A DNA stretch of 62,414 nucleotides from an uncultured Eisenbergiella sp. (lineage in GTDB: Bacteria; Bacillota; Clostridia; Lachnospirales; Lachnospiraceae), in the NCBI GenBank assembly GCA_947627215.1, contig CANQVD010000020.1, positions 1 to 62,414 of the forward strand, in the 5' to 3' direction. Shown in pieces: positions 25,265 to 33,138 of this stretch. The notes below the pieces were generated by a model. It saw nothing but the letters and a program-made list of their open reading frames with translations. It had not been told where the DNA came from and made no database searches. Numbering within the stretch: position 1 is the first letter of the stretch; each line of letters begins with the position of its first letter. Position numbers and translations under genes: made by a program.

Positions 25265-26287
25265 TCACAGACTGTATTCCTGATACAGCCGGGATCTTTC
25301 GCCCGCGTCCCGCGCCGCAGATGCGGCCTCTCTTATCCTGCCATCTGAAAGCAGGCGGGTTATCAGGCTGCCTAGGCGTTCTTCGCCGCGTTTTCTGCCG
25401 CGTTCTTCGCCGTCAAGCTCCCCTTCTTTTCTTCCTTCCACTTTTCCTTCCTCCCGGCTCCTCTGTATTAAGATCTCAAACGCCCTGCACATATCCCTTT
25501 TCTCCTCCTTCTCTTTCCTCTTTTCACTTCGGCCTCCGCCTCCCGGGCTGTCCGGAACCTCCAGCCCTTTCAGATCCAGCATCACGCAGAGCATATCGTA
25601 GGTATCCTCATCCATCTCCCGGAACCGCGCCTCGTTGTCCCGAAGGTATGCCCGCATCGCTTCCGGATCGTCCTTCCTTTTCAGCATCCCCACCAGCTCC
25701 CGCAGGCCCGTCTGAAACCGCTCCTCCTCCTGCTCCGCCAGATTCACCACGTGGATCCGGTAGTTCTCCAGATACGCCCGCAGCTCTCTGTCCATCCCGT
25801 CCAGGCTGAACATCTCCCGCATGCTCTCCGCCGCTCTCCATTTCCCGTCTCCGTGATAGACCACCAGCGTGATCACCGGGATCAGGCGGTCCTCCGCACG
25901 GAATCCGGACAGGTATTCCGCGCCGGGCTTCAGGTCCCGGGCCTGCATATGGCGCTTCCTGATACGCCGCATCTGTTTCTGGAACTCCTCCACGTCATAC
26001 TCCGCGCACCGCAGCGGCATGCCATGATTCATTTCGTCCTGATTCTCCACCGCCAGAAGCACGGGACAGCCCTCCCGGCAGAGAAGTTTCGCCGCGTCCC
26101 GCTCTCGCTGAACCCTCCGCTTTTTCCCGTAACGGCTGGTCAGCGGCTCATGGTAGGTCCGCTGCACATCCGCCAGATTTTCGGGGCATATGGCCTGCCT
26201 GCCGCCGTACACGACCGCGTTGTAAAGATCTGCCAGCACCTCCTCTTTCCCAACGTAATAGGAAAACGTATCATTTTTCTCTCCCAC
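25265..26287 (-). CDS. Rpn-family recombination-promoting nuclease / transposase-like protein
   Basis: A 340-residue member of the Rpn (PD-(D/E)XK) family common in Lachnospiraceae. Characteristic parts are the N-terminal KNDTFSYYVGKEEVLADLYNA, AVENQDEMNHGMPLRC (the acidic catalytic segment), PVITLVVYHGDGKW, and a C-terminal helical, Lys/Glu/Arg-rich tail (SEKRKEKEEKRD). Family members nick DNA and stimulate recombination. The start is GTG 26287 with AAGGAGG 6 nt upstream. It interrupts the otherwise conserved rpsR to gdpP neighbourhood, which suggests acquisition. Mobility is not demonstrated. Confidence 0.82.
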   Translation of the reverse strand: MGEKNDTFSYYVGKEEVLADLYNAVVYGGRQAICPENLADVQRTYHEPLTSRYGKKRRVQRERDAAKLLCREGCPVLLAVENQDEMNHGMPLRCAEYDVEEFQKQMRRIRKRHMQARDLKPGAEYLSGFRAEDRLIPVITLVVYHGDGKWRAAESMREMFSLDGMDRELRAYLENYRIHVVNLAEQEEERFQTGLRELVGMLKRKDDPEAMRAYLRDNEARFREMDEDTYDMLCVMLDLKGLEVPDSPGGGGRSEKRKEKEEKRDMCRAFEILIQRSREEGKVEGRKEGELDGEERGRKRGEERLGSLITRLLSDGRIREAASAARDAGERSRLYQEYSL

Positions 26288-26652
26288 AGGATCCTCCTTT
26301 TTTCATCAATGAGAGAAAAACTGTCCAGGCTTTTTACGCGCCGCGCACAGAAACGGATCCTTTATTTTAAAAAGTGTGATAATCGCCCGAACACGGGCAC
26401 GACCACAGAAAGCGGCCTCGGACCTGCCGCCAAAAGAACCGGTCAGCCATTTGCTTCCGGTAAAAAGTCTGGTAACAGCTTCTCTAATGTCTGTTATCCA
26501 CTGAGATGAATCAAGTGTAGCACAAAAAAGCGGAAAAAGCAAGCTCCGAGCCCGGTCCATTCTGAGGAACGAGCCCGGTCCATTCTGAGGAAAAGACAGC
26601 GCTGGACATGCAAAAATTTTACCCGGCACTCCGCCCGACCTGAAAACCCTTG
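26288..26652. other. Gap between Rpn gene and rpsR terminator
   Basis: No gene seen. It contains the 23-bp tandem duplication at 26547-26592 and otherwise unremarkable sequence. I could not identify a good promoter for the Rpn gene. Confidence 0.4.
26547..26592. repeat. Two tandem 23-bp direct repeats
   Basis: CGAGCCCGGTCCATTCTGAGG plus AA occurs twice with no spacer (26547-26569 and 26570-26592), identical in both copies. This suggests a recent duplication by slippage. Confidence 0.8.
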
Positions 26653-26689
26653 AAAAAAGAACGGCACAGCCCGAAAGCCATACCGTTCT
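26653..26689 (-). terminator. Terminator of the rpsF-ssb-rpsR operon
   Basis: Leftward stem AGAACGG / CCGTTCT with an inner GGC/GCY pairing, then TTTTTT, 31 bp past the rpsR stop. Confidence 0.8.
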
Positions 26690-26719
26690 CTCTCTGCTTC
26701 ATTCAGATGACAGCCGTCC

Positions 26720-26983
26720 TCATTCCGCCACATAAGGCATGAGGGACAGATGACGCGCGCGCTTGATGGCAACGGTCAGCGCCCTCTGGTGCTTCGCGCA
26801 GTTGCCGGTGATCCTTCTGGGAAGGATCTTGCCTCTCTCGGAGACATATCTTTTCAGCTTGTTCACGTCCTTATAGTCAATTACATTGTCCTTGCCGCAG
26901 AACACGCAGACTTTCTTTCTCCTGCGCACGCCGCCTCTCCGCTTTGCGGGAGCATCCGGTCTGTCGGATTTATTGAATGCCAT
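26720..26983 (-). CDS. rpsR: 30S ribosomal protein S18
   Basis: An 87-residue protein that pairs with S6 on the 30S subunit. The core shows [19 protein letters not shown], then [13 protein letters not shown] and [13 protein letters not shown], all diagnostic. The CxxC and a later Cys suggest the zinc-binding form. AGGAGG lies 5-6 nt before the ATG. It is the last gene of rpsF-ssb-rpsR, but a 212-bp spacer full of hairpins separates it from ssb. Confidence 0.97.
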   Translation of the reverse strand: MAFNKSDRPDAPAKRRGGVRRRKKVCVFCGKDNVIDYKDVNKLKRYVSERGKILPRRITGNCAKHQRALTVAIKRARHLSLMPYVAE

Positions 26984-27008
26984 GATGGTTTACCTCCTTG
27001 TCTGAACT

Positions 27009-27194
27009 TTGCGCGACAGTTCGCGCGTTACGGGAAACTTCTACATTCGCTGTGCGAATTGAAAAGCAGCTTCTTTCGGGAAACTTCTCAATTCTCTTCG
27101 CGAATTGAGAAGTGGCGCAATCTCGCGATGTTCGGGAAACTTCTCAATTCGCTCCGCGAATCGAGAAGTAGCGCGACATTGCGAAGCAATGTCG
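27009..27194 (-). repeat. Tandem hairpin units between ssb and rpsR
   Basis: Three units begin CGGGAAACTTCT on the plus strand at 27031, 27077 and 27133, each followed by a hairpin of the form CAATTCGC-loop-GCGAATTG. Additional hairpins lie at both edges: GCGCGACAGTTCGCGCG (27011-27027) and CGACATTGC-gaa-GCAATGTCG (27173-27193). Spacing is 46 and 56 bp. They lie inside a ribosomal-protein operon and may act in mRNA processing. Confidence 0.75.
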
Positions 27195-27195
27195 C

Positions 27196-27693
27196 TTAGT
27201 TGAAGGGCAGTTCTTCGTCGATGCCGTCGGGAATGTTCATGAAACCATCCGCCGCAGCCGAGGGCTGCTGGTTCGCAGTTCCGCCGGCATAACCGCCATT
27301 GTTGTATCCGCCGTTGTTATAACCCCCATTGTTATAACCGGTATTGCCCTGGTTCCCGCCATTGTTCGCGTTCTTGCTCTCCGCGAACTCCTGATCCTCC
27401 ACGACGACATCTGTCGTGTATACCTTAACGCCGTCCCGATTGGTGTAGCTGCCGGTCTGGATCCGGCCGGTCAAAGCGATCTTGGTTCCCTTGTGGAGAT
27501 ACCGTTCCGCGAACTCGGCCTGTCTGCCAAAAGCGACGCAGCCGATGAAATCGGCGGTGTTCTCATCACCGTTCCGATTGAACCTGCGGTCCACCGCCAG
27601 CGTATATCTGGCGATCGCCATCGGATTCTCTCCCTGGGAATAACGCACTTCGGGATCACGGGTCAGGCGGCCCATAAGAATTACTTTGTTCAT
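27196..27693 (-). CDS. ssb: Single-stranded DNA-binding protein
   Basis: A 165-residue SSB that coats ssDNA during replication and repair. Residues 1-108 are the OB fold (MNKVILMGRLTRDPEVRYSQG, FIGCVAFGRQAEFAERYLHKG). Residues about 115-150 are a Gly/Asn-rich linker with GYNNGGYNNGGYNNGGY repeats. The last residues IDEELPFN form the acidic tip that recruits partner proteins. It follows rpsF, as in most Firmicutes. Confidence 0.97.
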   Translation of the reverse strand: MNKVILMGRLTRDPEVRYSQGENPMAIARYTLAVDRRFNRNGDENTADFIGCVAFGRQAEFAERYLHKGTKIALTGRIQTGSYTNRDGVKVYTTDVVVEDQEFAESKNANNGGNQGNTGYNNGGYNNGGYNNGGYAGGTANQQPSAAADGFMNIPDGIDEELPFN

Positions 27694-27746
27694 ACTCTCT
27701 CACTTTCCGGGGATGTCCCACCGACATGGGCCGGAACATCCGCCTC

Positions 27747-28037
27747 TTACTTCTCGTCAGCTCTGACGACTAAGTATCTGAGTACGTTGTCCATGATGCG
27801 AACACGGCTTTCGATCTCTGCAGGCGCAGTAGGCTCCGCGTCGAACTGGATGAAATAGTAGAAGCCTTCTCTCATCTTCTGGATTTCGTAAGCGAGACGC
27901 TTCTTGCCCCAGTCGTCCACATTGGTGATCGCGCCGCCGAATCTTTCGATCAGGGCTTTGCACCGGTCTACGACTGCCGCTCTCTCTTCATCCTCGATTT
28001 TCGCACTGACAACGACGGCTAATTCGTACTTGTTCAT
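27747..28037 (-). CDS. rpsF: 30S ribosomal protein S6
   Basis: A 96-residue S6 that pairs with S18. It has MNKYELAVVVSAKIEDEER, WGKKRLAYEIQKMREGFYYFIQF and a C-terminal NVLRYLVVRADE, all typical. The open frame extends 27 codons upstream, but AAAGGAGG lies 8-9 nt before ATG 28037. It is first in rpsF-ssb-rpsR, with a good promoter about 70 bp upstream inside the 3' end of the DUF951 gene. Confidence 0.97.
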   Translation of the reverse strand: MNKYELAVVVSAKIEDEERAAVVDRCKALIERFGGAITNVDDWGKKRLAYEIQKMREGFYYFIQFDAEPTAPAEIESRVRIMDNVLRYLVVRADEK

Positions 28038-28108
28038 GCAAATTACCTCCTTTTGGTCTCTGGCCCCTTCTCGCTGAAAGGAGCAAGGAATATATATCAC
28101 GGGAAAAT

Positions 28109-28137
28109 ATGATACCATAAGAATCCCGGATTTTCAA
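28109..28137 (-). promoter_or_regulatory. Sigma-A promoter of rpsF-ssb-rpsR
   Basis: TTGAAA (28132-28137), 17-bp spacer, TATCAT (28109-28114), leftward. It overlaps the last codon of the DUF951 gene. The roughly 65-nt leader contains a CCTT...AAGG hairpin that might serve autoregulation by S6:S18, which I cannot confirm. Confidence 0.75.
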
Positions 28138-28316
28138 GCATTTCTTTTGATGCCGCGCACATTTTTTTCCACGGCGCGGCGGGCGATCATGATCTGATGG
28201 CCGCAGCCCGCGCACCTGAGCCGGAAGTCCGCACCGATGCGCAGCACCTCCCATTCCCTGCTGCCGCAGGGGTGCTGTTTTTTCAATGTGATCACGTCTC
28301 CGACCTGTATATCCAT
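28134..28316 (-). CDS. DUF951 family protein (YyzM-like)
   Basis: A 60-residue protein of the DUF951 family: MDIQVGDVITLKKQHPCGS, a WEVLRIGADFRLRCAGCGH stretch and IMIARRAVEK. Conserved Cys residues (PCGS, CAGC) suggest a zinc-stabilised SH3-like fold that may bind nucleic acid. Its function is not established. The start was set at ATG 28316, with AGGAGGGGAGG 6-8 nt upstream. It sits between rsmI (20 bp upstream) and rpsF, a normal position in this group. Confidence 0.9.
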   Translation of the reverse strand: MDIQVGDVITLKKQHPCGSREWEVLRIGADFRLRCAGCGHQIMIARRAVEKNVRGIKRNA

Positions 28317-28335
28317 GCAGATCCTCCCCTCCTGT

Positions 28336-29217
28336 TTATTCTCCATGACGCGGGCTGTCCGTTCCGTTCCCTTCCTCCGCGGGAAGCAGCGCCTGATACA
28401 CGTCCCTTTTGCTCAGTCCCCGGTCCTTTGCTGCCTGCTTCATGGCCGTTTTTCGGTCCATCCCCTGTTCCTCATACAGTCGGACGTGCGCCTCCAGCGG
28501 CAGCTCCTCCCATGCGGCCCGGTCTTCTCTCGCTTTTTCCGCCCTGCTTTTCCCCTCCACCACCAGAACGTACTCCCCTCTCGGCTCGTTCGTCTCATAA
28601 AAAAGAAGGGCCTCTTCCAGCGTGGTGGGCATGACGCTCTCAAACTTTTTCGTCAGTTCCCGGCAAACCGTCACCCGCCGGTCCCCCAGAGCGTCCCGCA
28701 GCTCGCCCAGCGTGCGCTTCAAATGATGCGGAGCCTCGTAAAAGATCATGGTCCGAGTTTCCCGCGCGCATTCCTCCAGCACCTCCGCCTTTTCCTTTTT
28801 CTCCGCCGGCAAAAACCCCTCAAAGCAGAACCGGCGGGTGGAAAGCCCGGAGAGCGTCAGCGCGGTGATGCAGGCCGCCGGTCCCGGCAGGCTGGTGACC
28901 GTGATGCCAGCCTCCTGGCAGAAACGCACCAACACCTCCCCCGGATCGGAAATCGCCGGAGTCCCCGCGTCGGTGATCAGCGCCACGCTTTTCCCGCTCC
29001 TCATCTGCTCCACCAGCGCATGGGCCTTTTCCACCTTATTGTATTCATGATAGCTGGTCATCGGCGTATGAATGTCAAAATGATTCAGCAGCCGGATGCT
29101 GTTCCGGGTGTCCTCTGCGGCGATCAGGTCCGCGCTTCGCAGCGTTTCGATCACCCGGGGCGTCATATCCCCCAGGTTGCCGATGGGTGTGGCACACAGA
29201 TACAAGGTTCCTGCCAT
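28336..29217 (-). CDS. rsmI: 16S rRNA (cytidine-1402-2'-O)-methyltransferase RsmI
   Basis: SAM-dependent tetrapyrrole-methylase-fold enzyme that methylates the ribose of C1402 in the decoding centre. The 293-residue chain shows GTLYLCATPIGNLGDMTPR, AAEDTRNS, ITDAGTPAISDPG (SAM loop) and GPAACITALTLSGL. The C-terminal part ends with the usual DRGLSKRDVYQAL helix-turn-helix-like segment. ATG 29217 is chosen because CAGGAGAG precedes it by 6 nt; the longer frame has a non-family N-terminus. A giant hairpin lies upstream. Confidence 0.96.
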   Translation of the reverse strand: MAGTLYLCATPIGNLGDMTPRVIETLRSADLIAAEDTRNSIRLLNHFDIHTPMTSYHEYNKVEKAHALVEQMRSGKSVALITDAGTPAISDPGEVLVRFCQEAGITVTSLPGPAACITALTLSGLSTRRFCFEGFLPAEKKEKAEVLEECARETRTMIFYEAPHHLKRTLGELRDALGDRRVTVCRELTKKFESVMPTTLEEALLFYETNEPRGEYVLVVEGKSRAEKAREDRAAWEELPLEAHVRLYEEQGMDRKTAMKQAAKDRGLSKRDVYQALLPAEEGNGTDSPRHGE

Positions 29218-29238
29218 TCCGATCTCTCCTGTCACAAA

Positions 29239-29437
29239 CGCCGGATATCCGGTCCGGTCGGGGAGGTCGGGACAGGAACAGCGCATGACAGACACGCTCC
29301 CGCTTCATGAAAAACGCAGCGGATTCTAAGCTCAGTTTCGCCTTGACAGGCTCATTTCGCGAAGAACCGGCGTTTTTCAAGAGTTTGTCATATCGCTGTC
29401 CCTGCCCCGGCCTTCCCGACCGAACCGGATATTCCAG
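29239..29437. repeat. Giant hairpin element, copy 3 (inverted)
   Basis: Arms about 29239-29290 and 29383-29437 pair over about 45 bp with small bulges. The core at 29291-29378, read on the minus strand, starts GAAAAACGCCGGTTCTT and ends near GAAGCGGGAGCGTGTC, matching copies 1 and 2. It lies between the GHL gene stop (29441) and rsmI, both leftward, and is the likely terminator of the GHL gene. Confidence 0.85.
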
Positions 29438-29440
29438 CCT

Positions 29441-31300
29441 TTACTCCTGCGTCTCCGGGAGCAGCCCGCCCTCCGTGTAGCGGTTCGACGCATTCCAGAG
29501 AATCCACTCCTCATAGCCGGCGTCGTACACCGCCTGGATCTGGGCCCGTATCTGCTCCGGTCCGTACTGGATGTGCCCCTTTACCCAGGTCGCCGTGAAG
29601 TCCTGCAGCCAGGGGCGCACGCTGGCCCGCACGGTGTCCATCGGGGGCAGGGCGGCGATCTGTGCCGCGCTCTGAACGGCCGGGACCGCGGGCACGCTGT
29701 TGCCGGAGACCGTTCCCGTCCCTGAAGTTTCTCCGCCTTCAGAAACCGTTTCCCCGGCTGAACCCGTTCCGCCTCCGGGAACAGCCCCTCCGGCCGAATC
29801 CGCTCCGCCTCCCGCAGCGTCATTTCCGCCCTTCTGCTTCGGATCGATCCCCGCCATCACCATTCGGGACGCCTGCATGGCCGCCAGCACCGTATCATAG
29901 GGCTGTGCGTCCGGAATCGGGATATTATAATTATAGGGCCCGTAATGGGACGGATACACCATGGGGCTCAGATAATCCAGGTGCGCCGCCAGGTTCACGT
30001 AATTCTGTCCCACGATCTGCTGATCGGTCCGGCTGTCGATCACGACGCCGTACACATCGGCGGAAACCGCGGCTCCCATTTGATGCAGCGCATCCGACGC
30101 ATAAGCGACAAACGCTTCGATGGCCTCCTCCCTGGAACGCAGCGCCGCTTTCGGGCCGAAATCCACCTGCTTCATGCCGCTGTCCGTGGAAAAACGGACG
30201 TAATCGAACTGGATTTCATCGAAGCCCAGCGCCACCGCGCCCTGCGCCACCTGCAGCAGATACGCCCATACCTGCTCCTCATACGGATTCACCCAGGCCA
30301 GTCCGGATTTATCCCGGAAAACGGTCCCGTCCGCATTATGCAGACTCCATTCGGGTTTCGCCTCCGCCAGAACCGGATCCTTGAACGTGACGATCCGGGC
30401 GATCAGATAAATCCCCTTTTCCTTACACTTCCGGATCAGCTCCGGCATATCCTTCACATAGCGGCGCACGGAGCCGATCTCGGACACCAGCGGCGCATCC
30501 ATATCGCACACCACATAGCCCTCATCGTTTTTCACGTCGATGACCAGCGCATTCAGCTCCGTGCGGTCCACCAGGTCGATCAGTTTATCCATATTGGCGG
30601 TTCCGGCCATGGCTCCCGTGACGTAAATGCCCTTCACCTTTGGCCGTCCCGCGCGAAACGCCTGTCCCTGCGCCAGCAGGCTGTCCTGTGCGCCTGATGC
30701 CTGCAAAGCCCCGGATGTCCCATCCGCCATCCCTGCCGTCGCTCCGTTTCCGGACAAACCGCTGTTCAGCGCACCGGTCTCCCCTTCTGCGGGATCCGCG
30801 CCCTGCGCCTTTCCACCGTTCTCTCCGTCCGGAACTCCGGCCGTTTCCGTTCCGCCTGACGCCGTCCGACCGCTCAAAGCTCCTTCCGCACCCGTTTCCC
30901 CTGACGCCGTCCGGCCGCCCAAAGCTCCTTCCGCACCCGTTTCCCCTGACGCCGTCTGACCGCCCAAAGCTCCTTCCGCATCCGCTTCCCCGGACGCCGT
31001 CTGACCGCCCGCGACTCCCTTCGCATCCGCTTCCCCGGACGCCGTCTGACCGCCTGCGGCTCCTTTCCCGTCCGACGCCCCGGACAGCTCTGTTCCACCG
31101 TCCTCCGGTTCGTGATCCGCGCCTGGGCCGCCGTCCGACTCCGCCCATACGGCAAATGCGGCGCCTTTCTCATTCACGGCCAGCCAGAAACCGCCCGCGG
31201 CGACCATCAGTGCGGCCACGATCAGGCAGACCAGCGCGGTGACCCGGTATCCGTCCCGGCGTTTTCTTCTTTTTTTCCACTCCCTGCGTCTGTTCCTCAT
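29441..31300 (-). CDS. Putative glycoside hydrolase, DUF4015/GHL family, with repeat linker
   Basis: A 619-residue surface protein. There is a basic N-terminus, one membrane anchor (about residues 19-42), an extracytoplasmic linker (about 50-225) containing five 15-residue repeats, then a DUF4015 barrel (KVKGIYVTGAMAG, ALVIDVKNDEGYV, GFDEIQFDYVRF). These proteins are annotated as glycoside-hydrolase-like, but a substrate is not known. A Gly/Ser-rich insertion lies at about residues 490-545. GGAGG lies 6-7 nt before ATG 31300. It follows the trmN6-like gene by 93 bp. Confidence 0.85.
   Translation of the reverse strand: MRNRRREWKKRRKRRDGYRVTALVCLIVAALMVAAGGFWLAVNEKGAAFAVWAESDGGPGADHEPEDGGTELSGASDGKGAAGGQTASGEADAKGVAGGQTASGEADAEGALGGQTASGETGAEGALGGRTASGETGAEGALSGRTASGGTETAGVPDGENGGKAQGADPAEGETGALNSGLSGNGATAGMADGTSGALQASGAQDSLLAQGQAFRAGRPKVKGIYVTGAMAGTANMDKLIDLVDRTELNALVIDVKNDEGYVVCDMDAPLVSEIGSVRRYVKDMPELIRKCKEKGIYLIARIVTFKDPVLAEAKPEWSLHNADGTVFRDKSGLAWVNPYEEQVWAYLLQVAQGAVALGFDEIQFDYVRFSTDSGMKQVDFGPKAALRSREEAIEAFVAYASDALHQMGAAVSADVYGVVIDSRTDQQIVGQNYVNLAAHLDYLSPMVYPSHYGPYNYNIPIPDAQPYDTVLAAMQASRMVMAGIDPKQKGGNDAAGGGADSAGGAVPGGGTGSAGETVSEGGETSGTGTVSGNSVPAVPAVQSAAQIAALPPMDTVRASVRPWLQDFTATWVKGHIQYGPEQIRAQIQAVYDAGYEEWILWNASNRYTEGGLLPETQE
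30830..31054 (-). repeat. Five-copy 45-bp minisatellite inside the GHL gene
   Basis: Encodes residues about 83-157 as five 15-residue units of the form GGQTASGEADAEGAL. It keeps the frame, so copy number can vary without breaking the protein. It forms the stalk between membrane and catalytic domain. Confidence 0.85.
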
Positions 31301-31393
31301 GCTCTTCCTCCGCCGCCAGGACGCGTCCGCCTGCGCGCCGCTCTCCCGACAGCCGTATTTTCATCCCGCGCGTTCTGCCCGCGCAGCAATCGG

Positions 31394-32212
31394 TCAAAAA
31401 CCGTACTTTTCCCGAATCTCCTGTGTATACACGCCCGGCCTCTCCTGCACGATCAGGGGCCTTTCCACCGAAAGCCGGGGCCTGCCGCCCCGCACCGCCT
31501 TCAGCAGCACCAGATTGGGCTCCCGGTCCGCGTAAGGATAGACGAGCCGCATGCGTTTCGGCTCCAGTTTATGTTTTGCCAGCGTCACCAGGATCTCCGC
31601 CAGCCGGAACGGCCGGTGCACCAGATAAAGAGCGCCGCCCGGGCGCAGCAGCTTCGCCGTCTGTCCGGCCACATCCGCGAAGGTACACAGGATCTCATGC
31701 CGGGCGACGGCCTTCGGTTCTTCCGGATTGCGGATCCCATGCTTTCCGATCATATAGGGGGGATTGCATGTCACAACGTCAAAAGAAGCAGCCGGAAAAA
31801 GCCCCCCTGCTTCTCTGATATCTCCGCACACGATAGAAATTTTATCCTCCAGCCCGTTGAGCGCCACGCTCCGCCTCGCCATATCCGCGCATTCCGGCAG
31901 GATCTCCAGACCGGTCAGATCCTTCGCCCGCGTCCTGGCCTCCAGCAGGATCGGTATGACGCCGCTCCCCGTCCCGAGATCCAGGATTTTCTCATCCGGC
32001 CTGATTTCATCCGCCGCGAATCCGGACAGCAGCACCGCATCCATGCCGAAGCAGAAACCGGCCGGATCCTGAATGATCCGGTATCCGCCCCGCTCCAGGT
32101 CGTCCAGGCGCTCGCCGGGACGCAGAAAAGAGGATACCCCGCGGTCCTCCGACAGCGGAGAGGACGAATCCCCGCCCGGACACAGGAAAGAAAGCTCCTC
32201 CCCTTCAGTCAT
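31394..32212 (-). CDS. tRNA1(Val) (adenine-37-N6)-methyltransferase-like protein
   Basis: A 272-residue class I SAM methyltransferase of the TrmN6/YfiC (YabB) type. It shows an N-terminal RLDDLERGGYRIIQDPAGFCF, motif I KILDLGTGSGVIPILL and the N6-adenine catalytic motif NPPYM. Together with ricT and rsmI this matches the conserved Firmicute neighbourhood around yabB. Its ATG lies within the ricT stop (8-nt overlap, ATGACTGA), so translation is coupled. The exact tRNA target here is inferred from family. Confidence 0.88.
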   Translation of the reverse strand: MTEGEELSFLCPGGDSSSPLSEDRGVSSFLRPGERLDDLERGGYRIIQDPAGFCFGMDAVLLSGFAADEIRPDEKILDLGTGSGVIPILLEARTRAKDLTGLEILPECADMARRSVALNGLEDKISIVCGDIREAGGLFPAASFDVVTCNPPYMIGKHGIRNPEEPKAVARHEILCTFADVAGQTAKLLRPGGALYLVHRPFRLAEILVTLAKHKLEPKRMRLVYPYADREPNLVLLKAVRGGRPRLSVERPLIVQERPGVYTQEIREKYGF

Positions 32213-33125
32213 TCAGCTTCGACTTTCCTCCCTTTTTCTCTTCCCGTTCCAGCTTCTCCAGCTCCTTCAGCTCCTTTTCGTCCGCGGCGTCGTTCCTGCG
32301 GCCGCGACCGTGTCTCTTTTTGAATTTCAGGCGCTCCACGGGGTATTCGTGGATCTCCTTTTCATCGTTCACATCCACGACCACCTTCACCAACTGGCGC
32401 AGCACATTGACGCTGGACACCTCGCCCTTCAGCCCGTCGTCCGTGGTCACAAAATCGCCCGGATTGGGCAGGCGACGGTTCAGCTCCTCATAGGTCTCCT
32501 GCTCGTGCTTCAGGCAGCACATCAGCCTGCCGCAGACGCCGGAGATCTTGGTGGGATTCAGGGAAAGGTTCTGCTCCTTCGCCATCTTGATGGAAACCGG
32601 AATGAACTCGGACAGGTGACTGTGACAGCAGAGCACCCTGCCGCAGATGCCCACACCGCCCAGAATCTTCGTCTCGTCCCGCACGCCGATCTGGCGCAGC
32701 TCGATCCTGGTCTTGAACACGCCCGCCAGATCCTTCACCAGCTCCCGGAAATCGATACGGCCGTCCGCCGTGAAATAAAACAGCACTTTATTGTTGTCAA
32801 ACGTGTATTCCGCGTCGATGAGCTTCATGTCCAGCCCGTGTTTTTCGATCTTCTCCAGACAGATGCGGAACGCCTCTTTTTCCTTTATCTTATTGCCCGC
32901 CTCCTGCTCGTCGTCCCGCTGCGTCGCGAGCCGGAGCACCGGCTTCAAGGGCTGTACCACCTTGCTTTCGTCCACGTCCCTGGGTTCTCCCACCACGGTG
33001 CCGTATTCCACGCCGCGGGCCGTCTCCACGATGACATGGTCGTTTCTCTTTACCTGAAAATTCAGCGGATCAAAATAGTAGACCTTGCCTGCCGTCCTGA
33101 ACCGCACTCCAATTATTCTTACCAT
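32205..33125 (-). CDS. ricT: RicT (YaaT/PSP1) RNA-maturation and sporulation factor
   Basis: A 306-residue PSP1-domain protein. In Bacillus RicT joins RicA/RicF to aid RNase Y mRNA cleavage and affects sporulation and competence; the complex carries [4Fe-4S] clusters. Seen here: MVRIIGVRF, ARGVEYGTV, and the cysteine clusters CGRVLCCHSHL and CGRLMCCLKHE. The C-terminus is Lys/Glu-rich. It follows holB by 13 bp and overlaps the trmN6-like gene, the conserved arrangement. Confidence 0.94.
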   Translation of the reverse strand: MVRIIGVRFRTAGKVYYFDPLNFQVKRNDHVIVETARGVEYGTVVGEPRDVDESKVVQPLKPVLRLATQRDDEQEAGNKIKEKEAFRICLEKIEKHGLDMKLIDAEYTFDNNKVLFYFTADGRIDFRELVKDLAGVFKTRIELRQIGVRDETKILGGVGICGRVLCCHSHLSEFIPVSIKMAKEQNLSLNPTKISGVCGRLMCCLKHEQETYEELNRRLPNPGDFVTTDDGLKGEVSSVNVLRQLVKVVVDVNDEKEIHEYPVERLKFKKRHGRGRRNDAADEKELKELEKLEREEKKGGKSKLND

Positions 33126-33138
33126 CTATAAACCTCCG

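Noticed and set aside
27009-27194. CRISPR array
   Set aside because: The repeats are hairpins of irregular spacing (46 and 56 bp) without unique spacers, and no cas genes are present.
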